From Nostoc sp. 106C (GTDB lineage: Bacteria; Cyanobacteriota; Cyanobacteriia; Cyanobacteriales; Nostocaceae), in assembly GCF_002154725.1 (NCBI RefSeq), contig NZ_MTAW01000087.1, positions 1 through 64,000 of the forward strand: 64,000 nucleotides of DNA, in the 5' to 3' direction. A program made the translations under genes and the position numbers. Shown piece after piece: positions 41,416 through 50,457 of the stretch. Each line of letters starts with the position of its first letter. Positions within the stretch are counted from its first letter, which is position 1. Below the pieces are notes generated by a model. It saw nothing but the letters and a program-made list of their open reading frames with translations. It did not search any database and was not told the DNA's origin.

Positions 41416-43666
41416 CTATATTAATCCCACCACTACTAAAAATTTGATTGACGATAATTGTAGAGTCAGGGGTAAGGTTAGTGCTTCCAGTTTCAGCACT
41501 GGCAAAGCGGAAGGTTAATTTTCCGGAGACAGATAAATGATTACTTTCATAAGTAGGTGGTAATTCAGGTACATCAGGAATTACGATTTTAAAACTTATC
41601 CGATCATTTGCTGCTATTTTTCTATCTATGGGTTGTCCGGTACAAAAAACAGGTAATTCTTTAATGTATAAGCGAAGTTCTGTAAGCGGCAACGAGTTAG
41701 GATTATCAATGGTAATTATCAATTCTCCAGATTGTCTGGGTTTACCCTCACCATAGCAAGAAATTATCACTGGAAGCCGTTGCTGCGATTTTCGTAGGAC
41801 AGATACCCCAACAACAACTTCTTCAGGAAAAAGTCCACCGTGACACCCGATGACTTGTTTATCTAGATTGTAGTTAAAAGCACTTAAAGTTGCCGAACTC
41901 TTCACAATACTGATATCATAGGGCAGACCGTAGCGATCATGTTCCAAAACCACAAAGCGAGGGTCGTCAGTTTTACCAATGGCCATTCTCCCCTTGGGTT
42001 CCAACTCTGGGGGGTAGTGAGTAATTTTTTCAGATGTACCCATTATCTGACCGTGATCGCTGGCAATTACAATTCTCAGGTTTTCTGAGTCTGGATATTG
42101 CTGCAAACAGTAATTAATTTTTTTAGCGATGCCTTCCAAAGCGTGGGGACGTTCTATTTGATAAAGACTTTGCCAGTCTCTTTGGCTATGATAAAGGCTA
42201 TCGAATACGTCAGTATCCCAGCAATACAGTTTATGCGTATTTTTCTTCAAAGCTGCGTAAAGTTTATCAAGTTGTCCGTCCGTGTAACGTTTGCCTATCT
42301 TCATTTTGGGAAAAGCTTTACTGGCATCAGCAACCCAAGAAGAATCATTGGGTAAAAGTTGAGCATACAAGCTCCATTTTGCATACTCTGTTTTAGTGGG
42401 TAAAATGCTAAATCTTGGCTCAATTTCCGCTTCTGGCGCTAGTTTATAATCCTCAATCAGCAAGGAGATAAGTTCTTGATGGTCTAACCATCCTAGTCCA
42501 TCAACTACTACCCACAGCACAGGACTTTCTTGACAAAGATTTTGCACTAGAGATGCCACATTGTAGTTAAGGCAAGAATTTGCTACTGAGTCTACTATCA
42601 TTGCTGGATAGTTTCTTCTCGTCCATTCGACAAAACTATCCGCTAATCTGTCACTAATTCTTTGGGCTGAAGAGGTTTGCTCAATAACTGTTTCCCAGCG
42701 ACGGAAGGGGAGATAATTTTCAATCGTCCAGCTAAGAACTTCTTGGGGAGTAGCATCTAAAGCCAAAGGTTGAGGTTGGGGTGGAGGTTGGCGTTGACTT
42801 AGCTCTACTTTTTGCTGATAGCTGAGATATGTATTCAGCGTTGTTTCTCTTACCTGATTAAGCCAGGTTGGTCGATTATTAAAGACATTATAGGCAAGAG
42901 TTTTAATCCGCTCGATACCTGGTTGTTCATTGAGGATGAGATTATCTAATATTTTGCCTTGAGTATGGAGTAACTCTTGCTCCCAATATCTATCAAATTC
43001 TTCATTAATAAAATTGGGAATTGGTAAAGGATACTTACCAAGTTCTTCAATTACGGGTTCGGCAATATGAAGCCAACGGCTGAGTAGGGACAATTTATTT
43101 TCTGTTTTGTAATAAATTGCTAAGTCATGTTCTGGAAACTTTTGCTGCCACACTCGCTCTAAAGGTTCGCATTCTTTTGGTACTAAAATTGCTAACCAAG
43201 CAGCTAAATTTTCAATAGAAGGTTCTGCCAACCATATTTGTTGGTCACTATTTGTAATGTCTGCTAAAAGATAGGCAATCGGGTTATCTTGGGGATAAGA
43301 GTCTAATTTAGTAGCTAAAATCAATAATTGCTCGTCAGTCCAATCGCTAGATAAAGGTAAAGGCTGAAATAAAGATGCCAATTTTGCACGTGGGTGTATT
43401 TTTATTTCTGCGATTTGGGCAGTCCTATTTCTTATCCTTAACCAAGCTTCTGCCCACTCACACAATCGCTTACCTTTAACCCAGCAGGGAGAGTTAGTCA
43501 CACCAAAAAACTTGAACCACTCTACGTCTGTTGTAATCTGAATATAGCCAGGGGGAATACCGTATAACTCGGTAGGGTCAAGTACAATAGGTTTATCTGG
43601 ATTTTGCTGGTGATTGGAGGTTGTAACTGGAGGAGTAAACAGACTGAAAGTTATGTTTTTAATCAT
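41402..43666 (-). CDS. pglZ: PglZ-domain protein (alkaline-phosphatase superfamily)
   Basis: The start is the ATG at 43666, preceded by GGAGG; an ATG 18 bases upstream is less well placed. The 754-residue protein has a helical N-terminal ~380 residues, then a PglZ core: VLWVVVDGLGWLDHQEL (metal-binding Asp), a middle part with PTKTEYAKWSLYAQLLP, RIVIASDHGQIMGTSEK (second metal site) and VIGCHGGLFPEEVVVG. A C-terminal beta domain follows. PglZ is the shared core of BREX and Pgl systems and also occurs in phosphorothioation effector modules. It overlaps the large ATPase gene by 8 bases. Catalytic activity is unproven for most PglZ proteins. Confidence 0.85.
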   Translation of the reverse strand: MIKNITFSLFTPPVTTSNHQQNPDKPIVLDPTELYGIPPGYIQITTDVEWFKFFGVTNSPCWVKGKRLCEWAEAWLRIRNRTAQIAEIKIHPRAKLASLFQPLPLSSDWTDEQLLILATKLDSYPQDNPIAYLLADITNSDQQIWLAEPSIENLAAWLAILVPKECEPLERVWQQKFPEHDLAIYYKTENKLSLLSRWLHIAEPVIEELGKYPLPIPNFINEEFDRYWEQELLHTQGKILDNLILNEQPGIERIKTLAYNVFNNRPTWLNQVRETTLNTYLSYQQKVELSQRQPPPQPQPLALDATPQEVLSWTIENYLPFRRWETVIEQTSSAQRISDRLADSFVEWTRRNYPAMIVDSVANSCLNYNVASLVQNLCQESPVLWVVVDGLGWLDHQELISLLIEDYKLAPEAEIEPRFSILPTKTEYAKWSLYAQLLPNDSSWVADASKAFPKMKIGKRYTDGQLDKLYAALKKNTHKLYCWDTDVFDSLYHSQRDWQSLYQIERPHALEGIAKKINYCLQQYPDSENLRIVIASDHGQIMGTSEKITHYPPELEPKGRMAIGKTDDPRFVVLEHDRYGLPYDISIVKSSATLSAFNYNLDKQVIGCHGGLFPEEVVVGVSVLRKSQQRLPVIISCYGEGKPRQSGELIITIDNPNSLPLTELRLYIKELPVFCTGQPIDRKIAANDRISFKIVIPDVPELPPTYESNHLSVSGKLTFRFASAETGSTNLTPDSTIIVNQIFSSGGINIDEFL

Positions 43667-46600
43667 GTAATTCCTCCGTGTCATCTGAGAGATATGGCTC
43701 TAACCTTTCGTACAAATTTCGTCGCTGTAAACGAGGAAGTTGTCGAAATAATACCAAAATTTGATTGGCTTTGTTTTTACTCTGCTCTTCAAGACATTGG
43801 CTTTCTATATAATTTAAAGATTGTTGATGGAGAGAATTTAATAGCCCAATATACTGATATCTTTTATTTTGAATTTGTTGCAGAATATCGTTGGCTGTGA
43901 GCAATTTTTCTTCATCATCAAGCAATCGATACATTTGACTACATTGATTACCTAGTTCTTTCAGCCACTCTTCGGCAGCAATTTTTTGTTGTTGTGTAAT
44001 TTCTGCTTTTTTTTCTTCGATTTCTGCACATAATGATTCAAGGCGATCGCGTAGGTTAACTGACAAACCTTCAGTAATACTTTGCCACTCTCTTAGCCTG
44101 TATAATTTTTCTTGACAAGAATCCAAAGTGTTGGTGTGTATTGATTCTGCTATTTGCAAAAGCTCTATCAGTAGTTTTAGTTCTAACTTAATTGCTTCGT
44201 ACTGTTCTTCGACATCAGAATTTATGTACTGTGAGGATTTTCTCAGTAAATCTTCCTGAAATCGTTGCGCGTCTCGCACTGTTGTTAAATACTCCAAGTT
44301 ATACTCAAATTCTTGCAGTTCAGAGATAAAATCTTGGATTTTTTTACGTACAGTTTCTTCTAAATTAAGAAGTCGTCCTCGAAAACGTTCTAAATTATGG
44401 AAAATTAATTGCTCGTTATTAATTATCCGACTTATTATTTCTAATACATCTTTGCAGCTACTAATATCATTACATTTCTGAAAACGAGCTTCTAAATTTT
44501 GTATTTGCGTTATGTCATCGCTTAAAATTTGAATTTGTTGCTGTAAATCTTGATAAGCAGGATAATCAGCAGAACCTTGAAAAACCAGTTCTAGTCTAGC
44601 GTATTCTGTGCTAATACGAGATAAATCAGTGAGACTATCTACCCTGGACAAACGATTATTTATACTTGATAAACTCTGCCTATGAACAGTTAATTTATCT
44701 CTAATAGAGTTGAGTATTTGTTCAATTTCAGCAGTCAAATGTTCTGGATTATTCAAGCGATTCCTTAAATTCTCAATTTCACTAATAGCTTGCTCACCAA
44801 TATGGATAGTGTTAATTTTGTTAGCAGGTTGATACTTATAAATTTCTTGGATGATTTGCTTGTCTTCAGTCTGCTTTTGTTGTTCCTGTAAATGCCTTTG
44901 CAGTTCTTGGCGCTGTAATTCCAAATTTTGGAGAGCCTGTTCAATATTTGTCCTAACTTCAACAAAATCTTCAGCATCAGCCAGAATTTTTTGACCTCTT
45001 TGCAACTGCTCTTGCAAGGACTCACAATCCTCTAAGCGATTAGGTCTTTTGTTATAAATGCGAGCAAACTTGTCAGTAATAACAGTGCGTCCCTGAGCCT
45101 TAAATCCATCTAATTTTTTATGATATTCCTCTAAGGCAACAGCTTGTTCTGCCGATGGCAAACTACTATTAATTAATTCTTGATAAACCTGAAAAGCTTC
45201 GCTTAATTTGTCCAAAGACAAGTCACGAATACGCTGTAATTTATATTGAGCGCTTGATAGTTCAGCCCTAACTAGCTTTTCTGTATCATCCCTACTTTGT
45301 ATTTTAAGTAGTTCTTGTTTAAGTTGTTCTTGCAGTGCTGTTAACCTTTGCTTACTGGCTTCTTCTGTAAAACGACGGTCTTGTCTGCTGATTTCTTCAA
45401 ACAAATCAAGGATTTGACTTTTAGAAGTTACCCCAGAAGAACGTTCTTCCCAAATTTCTATTTGTTGCGATAATTCTCGATAGCGCTGTTCTAAATTTTG
45501 TAATATTTGTTGAACCTCTACAGCTTCTTGTGAGCTATTAGGAATACTTTGAGCAAAAGTTTTAATTTGAGCACGGATGCTAATGTAATCCTGTTGAGTT
45601 GCATCGTCATTTAGGCTTTTATTGAAACTTTGAATTTGAAACAGACAATTCTTAACTTGAGCCTCTTCCCTAATTTCTGTTAGTTTCAAATCTGTAACTC
45701 GGATGGCATTTTGTAAAATTTCAAGTAAATGGGAAGGTAAATTTGTAATCGGGTTTAGTTGGTTAATAGTCCCTTGAATTTCGAGTTTATAAGCATTACA
45801 AGCTTCTTCTGTTGAAAGTAACTCAGAACGTCTACTTATAGTTTCTATAAATTCTGTAATTTTTTGGCTGACATTTTGCAGTGCTTGAGTTTGGCGATCG
45901 CGCTGTTGTTGTGTTGGCTGGACTGAAATAGCATCAGGTATAAGGTTGATGGCTGGAGGACGTTCCATCAGTCGAGGATAAAGTTGCAGCAGTACGTCCA
46001 ACGGAATCTCGGCAGCTAGTGTCTCTACTTCTACAACTGGCTGCAACCAATTGTCAATTTGCTCAACGCCAGCGCTTACAGATTCTCTATTTTTATTTAC
46101 TTCGTCCACTTCGACTGGATCTGGCTCATTTGTTTCCAAAAATGGTGCGACTGCTGCTAAATATTGCAGTGCTTGATCATAGTTCATTCGCGTTGCAGGA
46201 AGCGTTGGCATTTCTGCTTTTTGACGGCGAATGAGTTTAGCTTTCCCTTTAATTATCCAGTCGGTAACAAATGCTGCTGGTTTTTGCAAGACATCAGTAT
46301 CAGAGTTTGCCCAATCTTTTAGTGATTTCTGCTGTATAGATACTAATTCTCCCTTCTTAGTAGACAGCTTAATTGGTCCGCGTAAAGAAACTTCTTTGCT
46401 GTGATAAGATAGCCATCCTGCTAATAAAATTGTAAAGTTGTACTCACTGTAACCATAAGGATGAGCAGAAAGAACTTTCCAAATTTTTTCCAAGTCAATA
46501 ATTTTTTCAGGAAGTCCATCTAGTTCAGTAATTTCAGAAATTTTCTCCCAAGCTGCTCGTATTTTTTCATTGGTAGGCTCTTGAAGTATATATTTCTGAG

Positions 46601-49106
46601 ATGCACTTTTAAGTAAACCCCAACTAGTAACAAAAATTCTTTCAATAACATCTTTGTAAGCTTTATCAGGTGGTAGAGTGTGGGGAGTAAGGCTATCAAT
46701 AAAAAGTTGCCGAGAAACAAAACCAACAACTTTTGAACCTGTAGCATGTCCTTGTCGCATTTTTTCACTTTCAGCTACAGGTGGTACTAAAGGGTAAAGT
46801 TCTTGCAAAAGAACACTGATTACCCGTTGTGCTTTCCCTTGTTCGCTTGATGGTAATCTCTCTAAACCAACACAGTGATAAGTACAAGATTTCAATAGCC
46901 TTTCTAACTGTGTATTTACTTGGTCTTGCCAACGCTGAAGAAGCTGTTTGTATGCTGCTCCAAAAAACTGTTTTTCCGCAGCATCTTTTTGTTCAAGAGT
47001 TTTTATTTTCAAAAGTACACGAGCTAAATCTCCGGTTTCCTCCGTAGGAATAGCAATAGCAATTTTATTTTTAATCGCAGATTTAGATAAGTAACTATCT
47101 ACATTACGACGAAACTCTTGTAAATCTTCTTGAGTTTCTGCCAGCACATATGCCAATATACCTCTTTCTTTTATATTTTTAAGAGTTTGGTCGCTTTCTA
47201 GCGCCTTAATTAATCTATCAATACTGTATATTTTGTACTCAAACTGCCAATCTTCGCCAACCAATTTGTTATCTTGAACGAATTGAGTAGCAGTAATTGT
47301 TTGATTGCCTAAATAAGCGTTAATTTTTGACTGGCAGTGGACAACTACATCATAAATTGATGTAGATTGATTTTTGATTTTATCCTCTATTTCTTCTTCA
47401 ATACCTGTGGGGCTAATGCCTTCCCAGAAGCGGTAAAGTTTAGTTTCGGGTCGATAATAGATGATATCTCGGTTTTTTTCTAATTTATCTAGCGCCACCT
47501 TCAGCCTAGATTTTGGTAAACCTGTTAAAGCAACCAAAATTTCTTGATGTTCTTCTCTATCTGGTTTTGTCAGCTTCTCACCACAAGCATAGAATAGGAA
47601 CAAGGCTTTGAGAACAGTTAATTCGTCTGTGTCATCAGAACCAGCTACTAAACCTAAAGCTTTTTTGTAGTGGGTATATACCGATTCGTTCGAGAAGTTT
47701 TCAACAAAAGTATCGACTAATGCAATAGGATAAATGTAGTTGAGTTGACCTACTTTTTCGACAGATTCATCTTGAATAAATTTTTTCACATAGCCCTTGA
47801 TAAACTGAATTGCAGTTCTATCTTGGGTAAAATCGAGATTACATAAAAGATATGCTGTCATTGGGTGGAGAGGAAAACAACCTTTACCAAGACGACGGTA
47901 AAATTCCTCTTGAGTCCAACCTTGTTCTCGATAAATTTTAATTCTTTGTTCGTAAGCTGTTCTAGCTTCACGAACTAAAGAGTCAAACCAACGTGAATGA
48001 AATTCTCCCCAATTAAGAGAATTTTCTTTTTGAATTAGTAGATTATCCAGCACCAATTCTAAACTGGAAGCTGGGTTATCATATGTACTGTCTTTAGGTG
48101 CAAGGCGGGTTGCAATCTTTTGATAGCTTTGGATTGTATTAGCAGAAATTCCGATAGCTCTGGAGGGATGAAATTGTGCAAAACTAATCAGGGCAATTTT
48201 ACCCCTGTAATTTTCACAGATATTAGTAATATTTTGTAGTGCTGTTCCACCAGCACCAATTTGGTCAACTGACCAAGATTGCAGGTAATAGTTTAGTTCA
48301 TCAAAAAGAATTAAAACACCTTGGAATTTCTTATTTTCTCCAGTGCAGTAATTCGTCAGTATGTCTTGGAGAATTGCTTCGATATCTATATTTGCAGAGA
48401 AATCAGGAGTAAATCCTGTAACGTGATAAGCGAGTTCTTTTACAGTAGGAATAATACTAGGGTTATTATCCCGGAGTTGGCGGATGATGCTATTTAAATC
48501 TCCATCAGAGTAGTTGATACTTCGCAAATATTGTTCAGCTTTTGCTCTATCCTCTTCATCCAAACTTTCCAAGTAGTGCAGTGGTTCACTACAAGTATTT
48601 TGCGCTAGAGAGTCTGTGATACCTTCTGCTTCCAAATTTTTAACAAGTGCCTGAAGAAACTGCTTTCTTATATCGCCACCTCTATCACCACTCAAACAAA
48701 TAACTAAATGATTGTACTGTTGGTTTTGTTTATGTAGTTTTAATCCTTCTGCAATTCCCTTATTTTTATTAAGCGTCGCTATCTCCACCTGGTGCAGAAT
48801 CCCCTGTACTTCAGGATTGTTAAAAGAATTTTTAAAATAGTTAGATATAACAACGGCAAAATGCGACTTACCCTTGCCGTAATCCTGAATCATCAGGTGA
48901 ATATTTGGCTCATTTGGGCTATGGTAGCTACGTCGTAACCCATCTAAAATCCCAACTGTCGATAGTTCAGGTTTCTTTTGGTCGTAGTTGAAAATAAATC
49001 CTTCACAGAGATGCAAATTTGTCTCTGGATTGTCCATCATACCAAAGTTAACAGAACTGGCGATGCTACCTTTTTCATTGATTTCGACAAGTTGGCTGAG
49101 AAGCAT
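43659..49106 (-). CDS. Giant P-loop ATPase with long coiled coil (BrxC/PglY-like)
   Basis: An 1815-residue protein. The N-terminal ~900 residues form a P-loop module: HLMIQDYGKGKSHFAVVISN has Walker A (G77-S81) and GVLILFDELNYYLQ has Walker B (D269/E270), followed by AQFHPSRAIG and a helical region like BrxC/PglY and related large ATPases. From about 1080 to the end it is one long Gln/Glu/Leu-rich coiled coil with many QQ and LEE repeats, giving an SMC-like appearance. It is longer than BrxC (~1200). It lies between a small gene and pglZ and probably forms the DNA-scanning or scaffold part of the PglZ/BrxL arm. No frameshift is seen. Confidence 0.7.
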   Translation of the reverse strand: MLLSQLVEINEKGSIASSVNFGMMDNPETNLHLCEGFIFNYDQKKPELSTVGILDGLRRSYHSPNEPNIHLMIQDYGKGKSHFAVVISNYFKNSFNNPEVQGILHQVEIATLNKNKGIAEGLKLHKQNQQYNHLVICLSGDRGGDIRKQFLQALVKNLEAEGITDSLAQNTCSEPLHYLESLDEEDRAKAEQYLRSINYSDGDLNSIIRQLRDNNPSIIPTVKELAYHVTGFTPDFSANIDIEAILQDILTNYCTGENKKFQGVLILFDELNYYLQSWSVDQIGAGGTALQNITNICENYRGKIALISFAQFHPSRAIGISANTIQSYQKIATRLAPKDSTYDNPASSLELVLDNLLIQKENSLNWGEFHSRWFDSLVREARTAYEQRIKIYREQGWTQEEFYRRLGKGCFPLHPMTAYLLCNLDFTQDRTAIQFIKGYVKKFIQDESVEKVGQLNYIYPIALVDTFVENFSNESVYTHYKKALGLVAGSDDTDELTVLKALFLFYACGEKLTKPDREEHQEILVALTGLPKSRLKVALDKLEKNRDIIYYRPETKLYRFWEGISPTGIEEEIEDKIKNQSTSIYDVVVHCQSKINAYLGNQTITATQFVQDNKLVGEDWQFEYKIYSIDRLIKALESDQTLKNIKERGILAYVLAETQEDLQEFRRNVDSYLSKSAIKNKIAIAIPTEETGDLARVLLKIKTLEQKDAAEKQFFGAAYKQLLQRWQDQVNTQLERLLKSCTYHCVGLERLPSSEQGKAQRVISVLLQELYPLVPPVAESEKMRQGHATGSKVVGFVSRQLFIDSLTPHTLPPDKAYKDVIERIFVTSWGLLKSASQKYILQEPTNEKIRAAWEKISEITELDGLPEKIIDLEKIWKVLSAHPYGYSEYNFTILLAGWLSYHSKEVSLRGPIKLSTKKGELVSIQQKSLKDWANSDTDVLQKPAAFVTDWIIKGKAKLIRRQKAEMPTLPATRMNYDQALQYLAAVAPFLETNEPDPVEVDEVNKNRESVSAGVEQIDNWLQPVVEVETLAAEIPLDVLLQLYPRLMERPPAINLIPDAISVQPTQQQRDRQTQALQNVSQKITEFIETISRRSELLSTEEACNAYKLEIQGTINQLNPITNLPSHLLEILQNAIRVTDLKLTEIREEAQVKNCLFQIQSFNKSLNDDATQQDYISIRAQIKTFAQSIPNSSQEAVEVQQILQNLEQRYRELSQQIEIWEERSSGVTSKSQILDLFEEISRQDRRFTEEASKQRLTALQEQLKQELLKIQSRDDTEKLVRAELSSAQYKLQRIRDLSLDKLSEAFQVYQELINSSLPSAEQAVALEEYHKKLDGFKAQGRTVITDKFARIYNKRPNRLEDCESLQEQLQRGQKILADAEDFVEVRTNIEQALQNLELQRQELQRHLQEQQKQTEDKQIIQEIYKYQPANKINTIHIGEQAISEIENLRNRLNNPEHLTAEIEQILNSIRDKLTVHRQSLSSINNRLSRVDSLTDLSRISTEYARLELVFQGSADYPAYQDLQQQIQILSDDITQIQNLEARFQKCNDISSCKDVLEIISRIINNEQLIFHNLERFRGRLLNLEETVRKKIQDFISELQEFEYNLEYLTTVRDAQRFQEDLLRKSSQYINSDVEEQYEAIKLELKLLIELLQIAESIHTNTLDSCQEKLYRLREWQSITEGLSVNLRDRLESLCAEIEEKKAEITQQQKIAAEEWLKELGNQCSQMYRLLDDEEKLLTANDILQQIQNKRYQYIGLLNSLHQQSLNYIESQCLEEQSKNKANQILVLFRQLPRLQRRNLYERLEPYLSDDTEELHD

Positions 49107-49158
49107 AGAATTTTAATTAAGCAAGTGATTTAAAATCAAAATTGATATAGCGTACAAA

Positions 49159-49599
49159 TTATCCTGATAAAATAAGCTGAATTCGCTCTTCAGGCCAGTT
49201 TTTCGGTGCTAGTTGGTGTGGAAGTAGTATCCATAAAAGTTTTTCTAGCTTGCGAGTTTTTTCTAGGTTGTTCCAGAACAATGTAATGTGACTGCGAGAT
49301 TGAACTTGCAAGTAAGTAATCAGACAGTCTAAGTTTTCCAGTAAAACAACCTGTTGACTAATCCCACAACACATTGACTTAATGGCTTCTAGTTCCCGAT
49401 CTAAGTCATGGTGGAGAGCGAGAAAGCTTTCATCTGGATGTATTCTTTGTAGCAAATTTTCTCGGTAGTTGACTCTAAGAGCATTATCACGCAGAGTTAT
49501 GCGTACAAGTTCGTTTTCATCGGGTGTATCCCACAGCAGTAAATGAACTTTGTCGTCAGGTCTTGCATTTCGTAGGGAGATATTAGAGATCGTACTCAT
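49159..49599 (-). CDS. Small hypothetical protein of the defence operon
   Basis: Starts at the ATG 49599, with GGAG 7 bases upstream; a longer reading would overlap the previous gene more deeply. The ~146-residue protein is soluble, mixed alpha/beta (NARPDDKVHLLLWDTPDENE, LENLDCLITYLQVQSRSHIT). It overlaps the upstream DUF4007-like gene by 17 bases, so it is translationally coupled. It has no recognised domain. It is probably an accessory subunit for the large ATPase. Confidence 0.6.
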   Translation of the reverse strand: MSTISNISLRNARPDDKVHLLLWDTPDENELVRITLRDNALRVNYRENLLQRIHPDESFLALHHDLDRELEAIKSMCCGISQQVVLLENLDCLITYLQVQSRSHITLFWNNLEKTRKLEKLLWILLPHQLAPKNWPEERIQLILSG

Positions 49600-50416
49600 A
49601 CGCTTTCTCCAACAATGCAAGCGGGTCATCCCAGCGTGGAATTATCTGGAAGGGGGGTACTGTTCGCCGTTGTTCAATAATTCCGTATGCTTCTAGTGCA
49701 TTTAATTGTTCCTGTAGTGCTTCTGTTTTTATTCCCAGCACGGGAGCAAGTCCCATTTTTTGGTTCAAAATAGATTCAGTCAAAACGGAACCTTCGCCTT
49801 TGAAGTCACGTTCCCATAATTTTGCCAGAAAATATCCGACCAAGTAAGGATTTGGTAAGCGGCTATATCCAGCCTTATATTGGTTTTCTTCTAAAACCAA
49901 AAACTTGCAGGATGATAAAGCTTGGGATTCAGTGTATGCTCGTAGAACAATTTTAAAATTTTTAACAATATTTTTAGGATTTTCTTGGTCAAAAATCAGC
50001 GCACTATAATGCTGTAATTCATCAATCGTAAAACTCTTGTTTTGTAGTAAAAAATCATACACTAAGTAAGACCAACCACCCCATTCAGCTGGCTTATCCG
50101 GTAGTGACTGTAAACCTTTATCCCCAAAGCTAAGATAAAAATGTATTACCCAGTCTGTAACATTTGATTCCAAGCAATTATCTAGCCGCCACACAATTTC
50201 TCCCTCTGAAGTTAGACGCTTCTCGCTAATTAAACCTGCACGAGTTCCCCAGCTAATCATAGGAGTAACTTTTTTGTTTCCTAGGCCAGTTCGCTGCATT
50301 AAACCATCCAGAGAATCATTTAAACCTTTTTCTTCCGCCGCAGCCCGAATAATTTTAAATAAATCTTCCTTTTTTAGAGCAAAAGTAGTATGAAAACTGA
50401 GTTGTAGTTTAGGCAT
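49583..50416 (-). CDS. Second DUF4007-like protein of the operon
   Basis: A 277-residue protein whose opening (LQLSFHTTFALKKEDLFKII, then GLGNKKVTPMISWGTRAGLI) follows the DUF4007 pattern of F-H-x-x-F...G-x-G-x-x-M...W. It continues through winged-helix-like segments (FDQENPKNIVKNFKIVLRAY, ALEAYGIIEQRRTVPPF). It is a divergent relative of the SspB-type DUF4007 protein at 57063-58004 in the same operon. It may be a DNA-binding adaptor of the PglZ/ATPase arm. The domain call is moderate. Confidence 0.6.
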   Translation of the reverse strand: MPKLQLSFHTTFALKKEDLFKIIRAAAEEKGLNDSLDGLMQRTGLGNKKVTPMISWGTRAGLISEKRLTSEGEIVWRLDNCLESNVTDWVIHFYLSFGDKGLQSLPDKPAEWGGWSYLVYDFLLQNKSFTIDELQHYSALIFDQENPKNIVKNFKIVLRAYTESQALSSCKFLVLEENQYKAGYSRLPNPYLVGYFLAKLWERDFKGEGSVLTESILNQKMGLAPVLGIKTEALQEQLNALEAYGIIEQRRTVPPFQIIPRWDDPLALLEKAYEYDL

Positions 50417-50457
50417 AGCTTTGTGATTGATACAAAATTTTTTACTAACAAGTAGAA

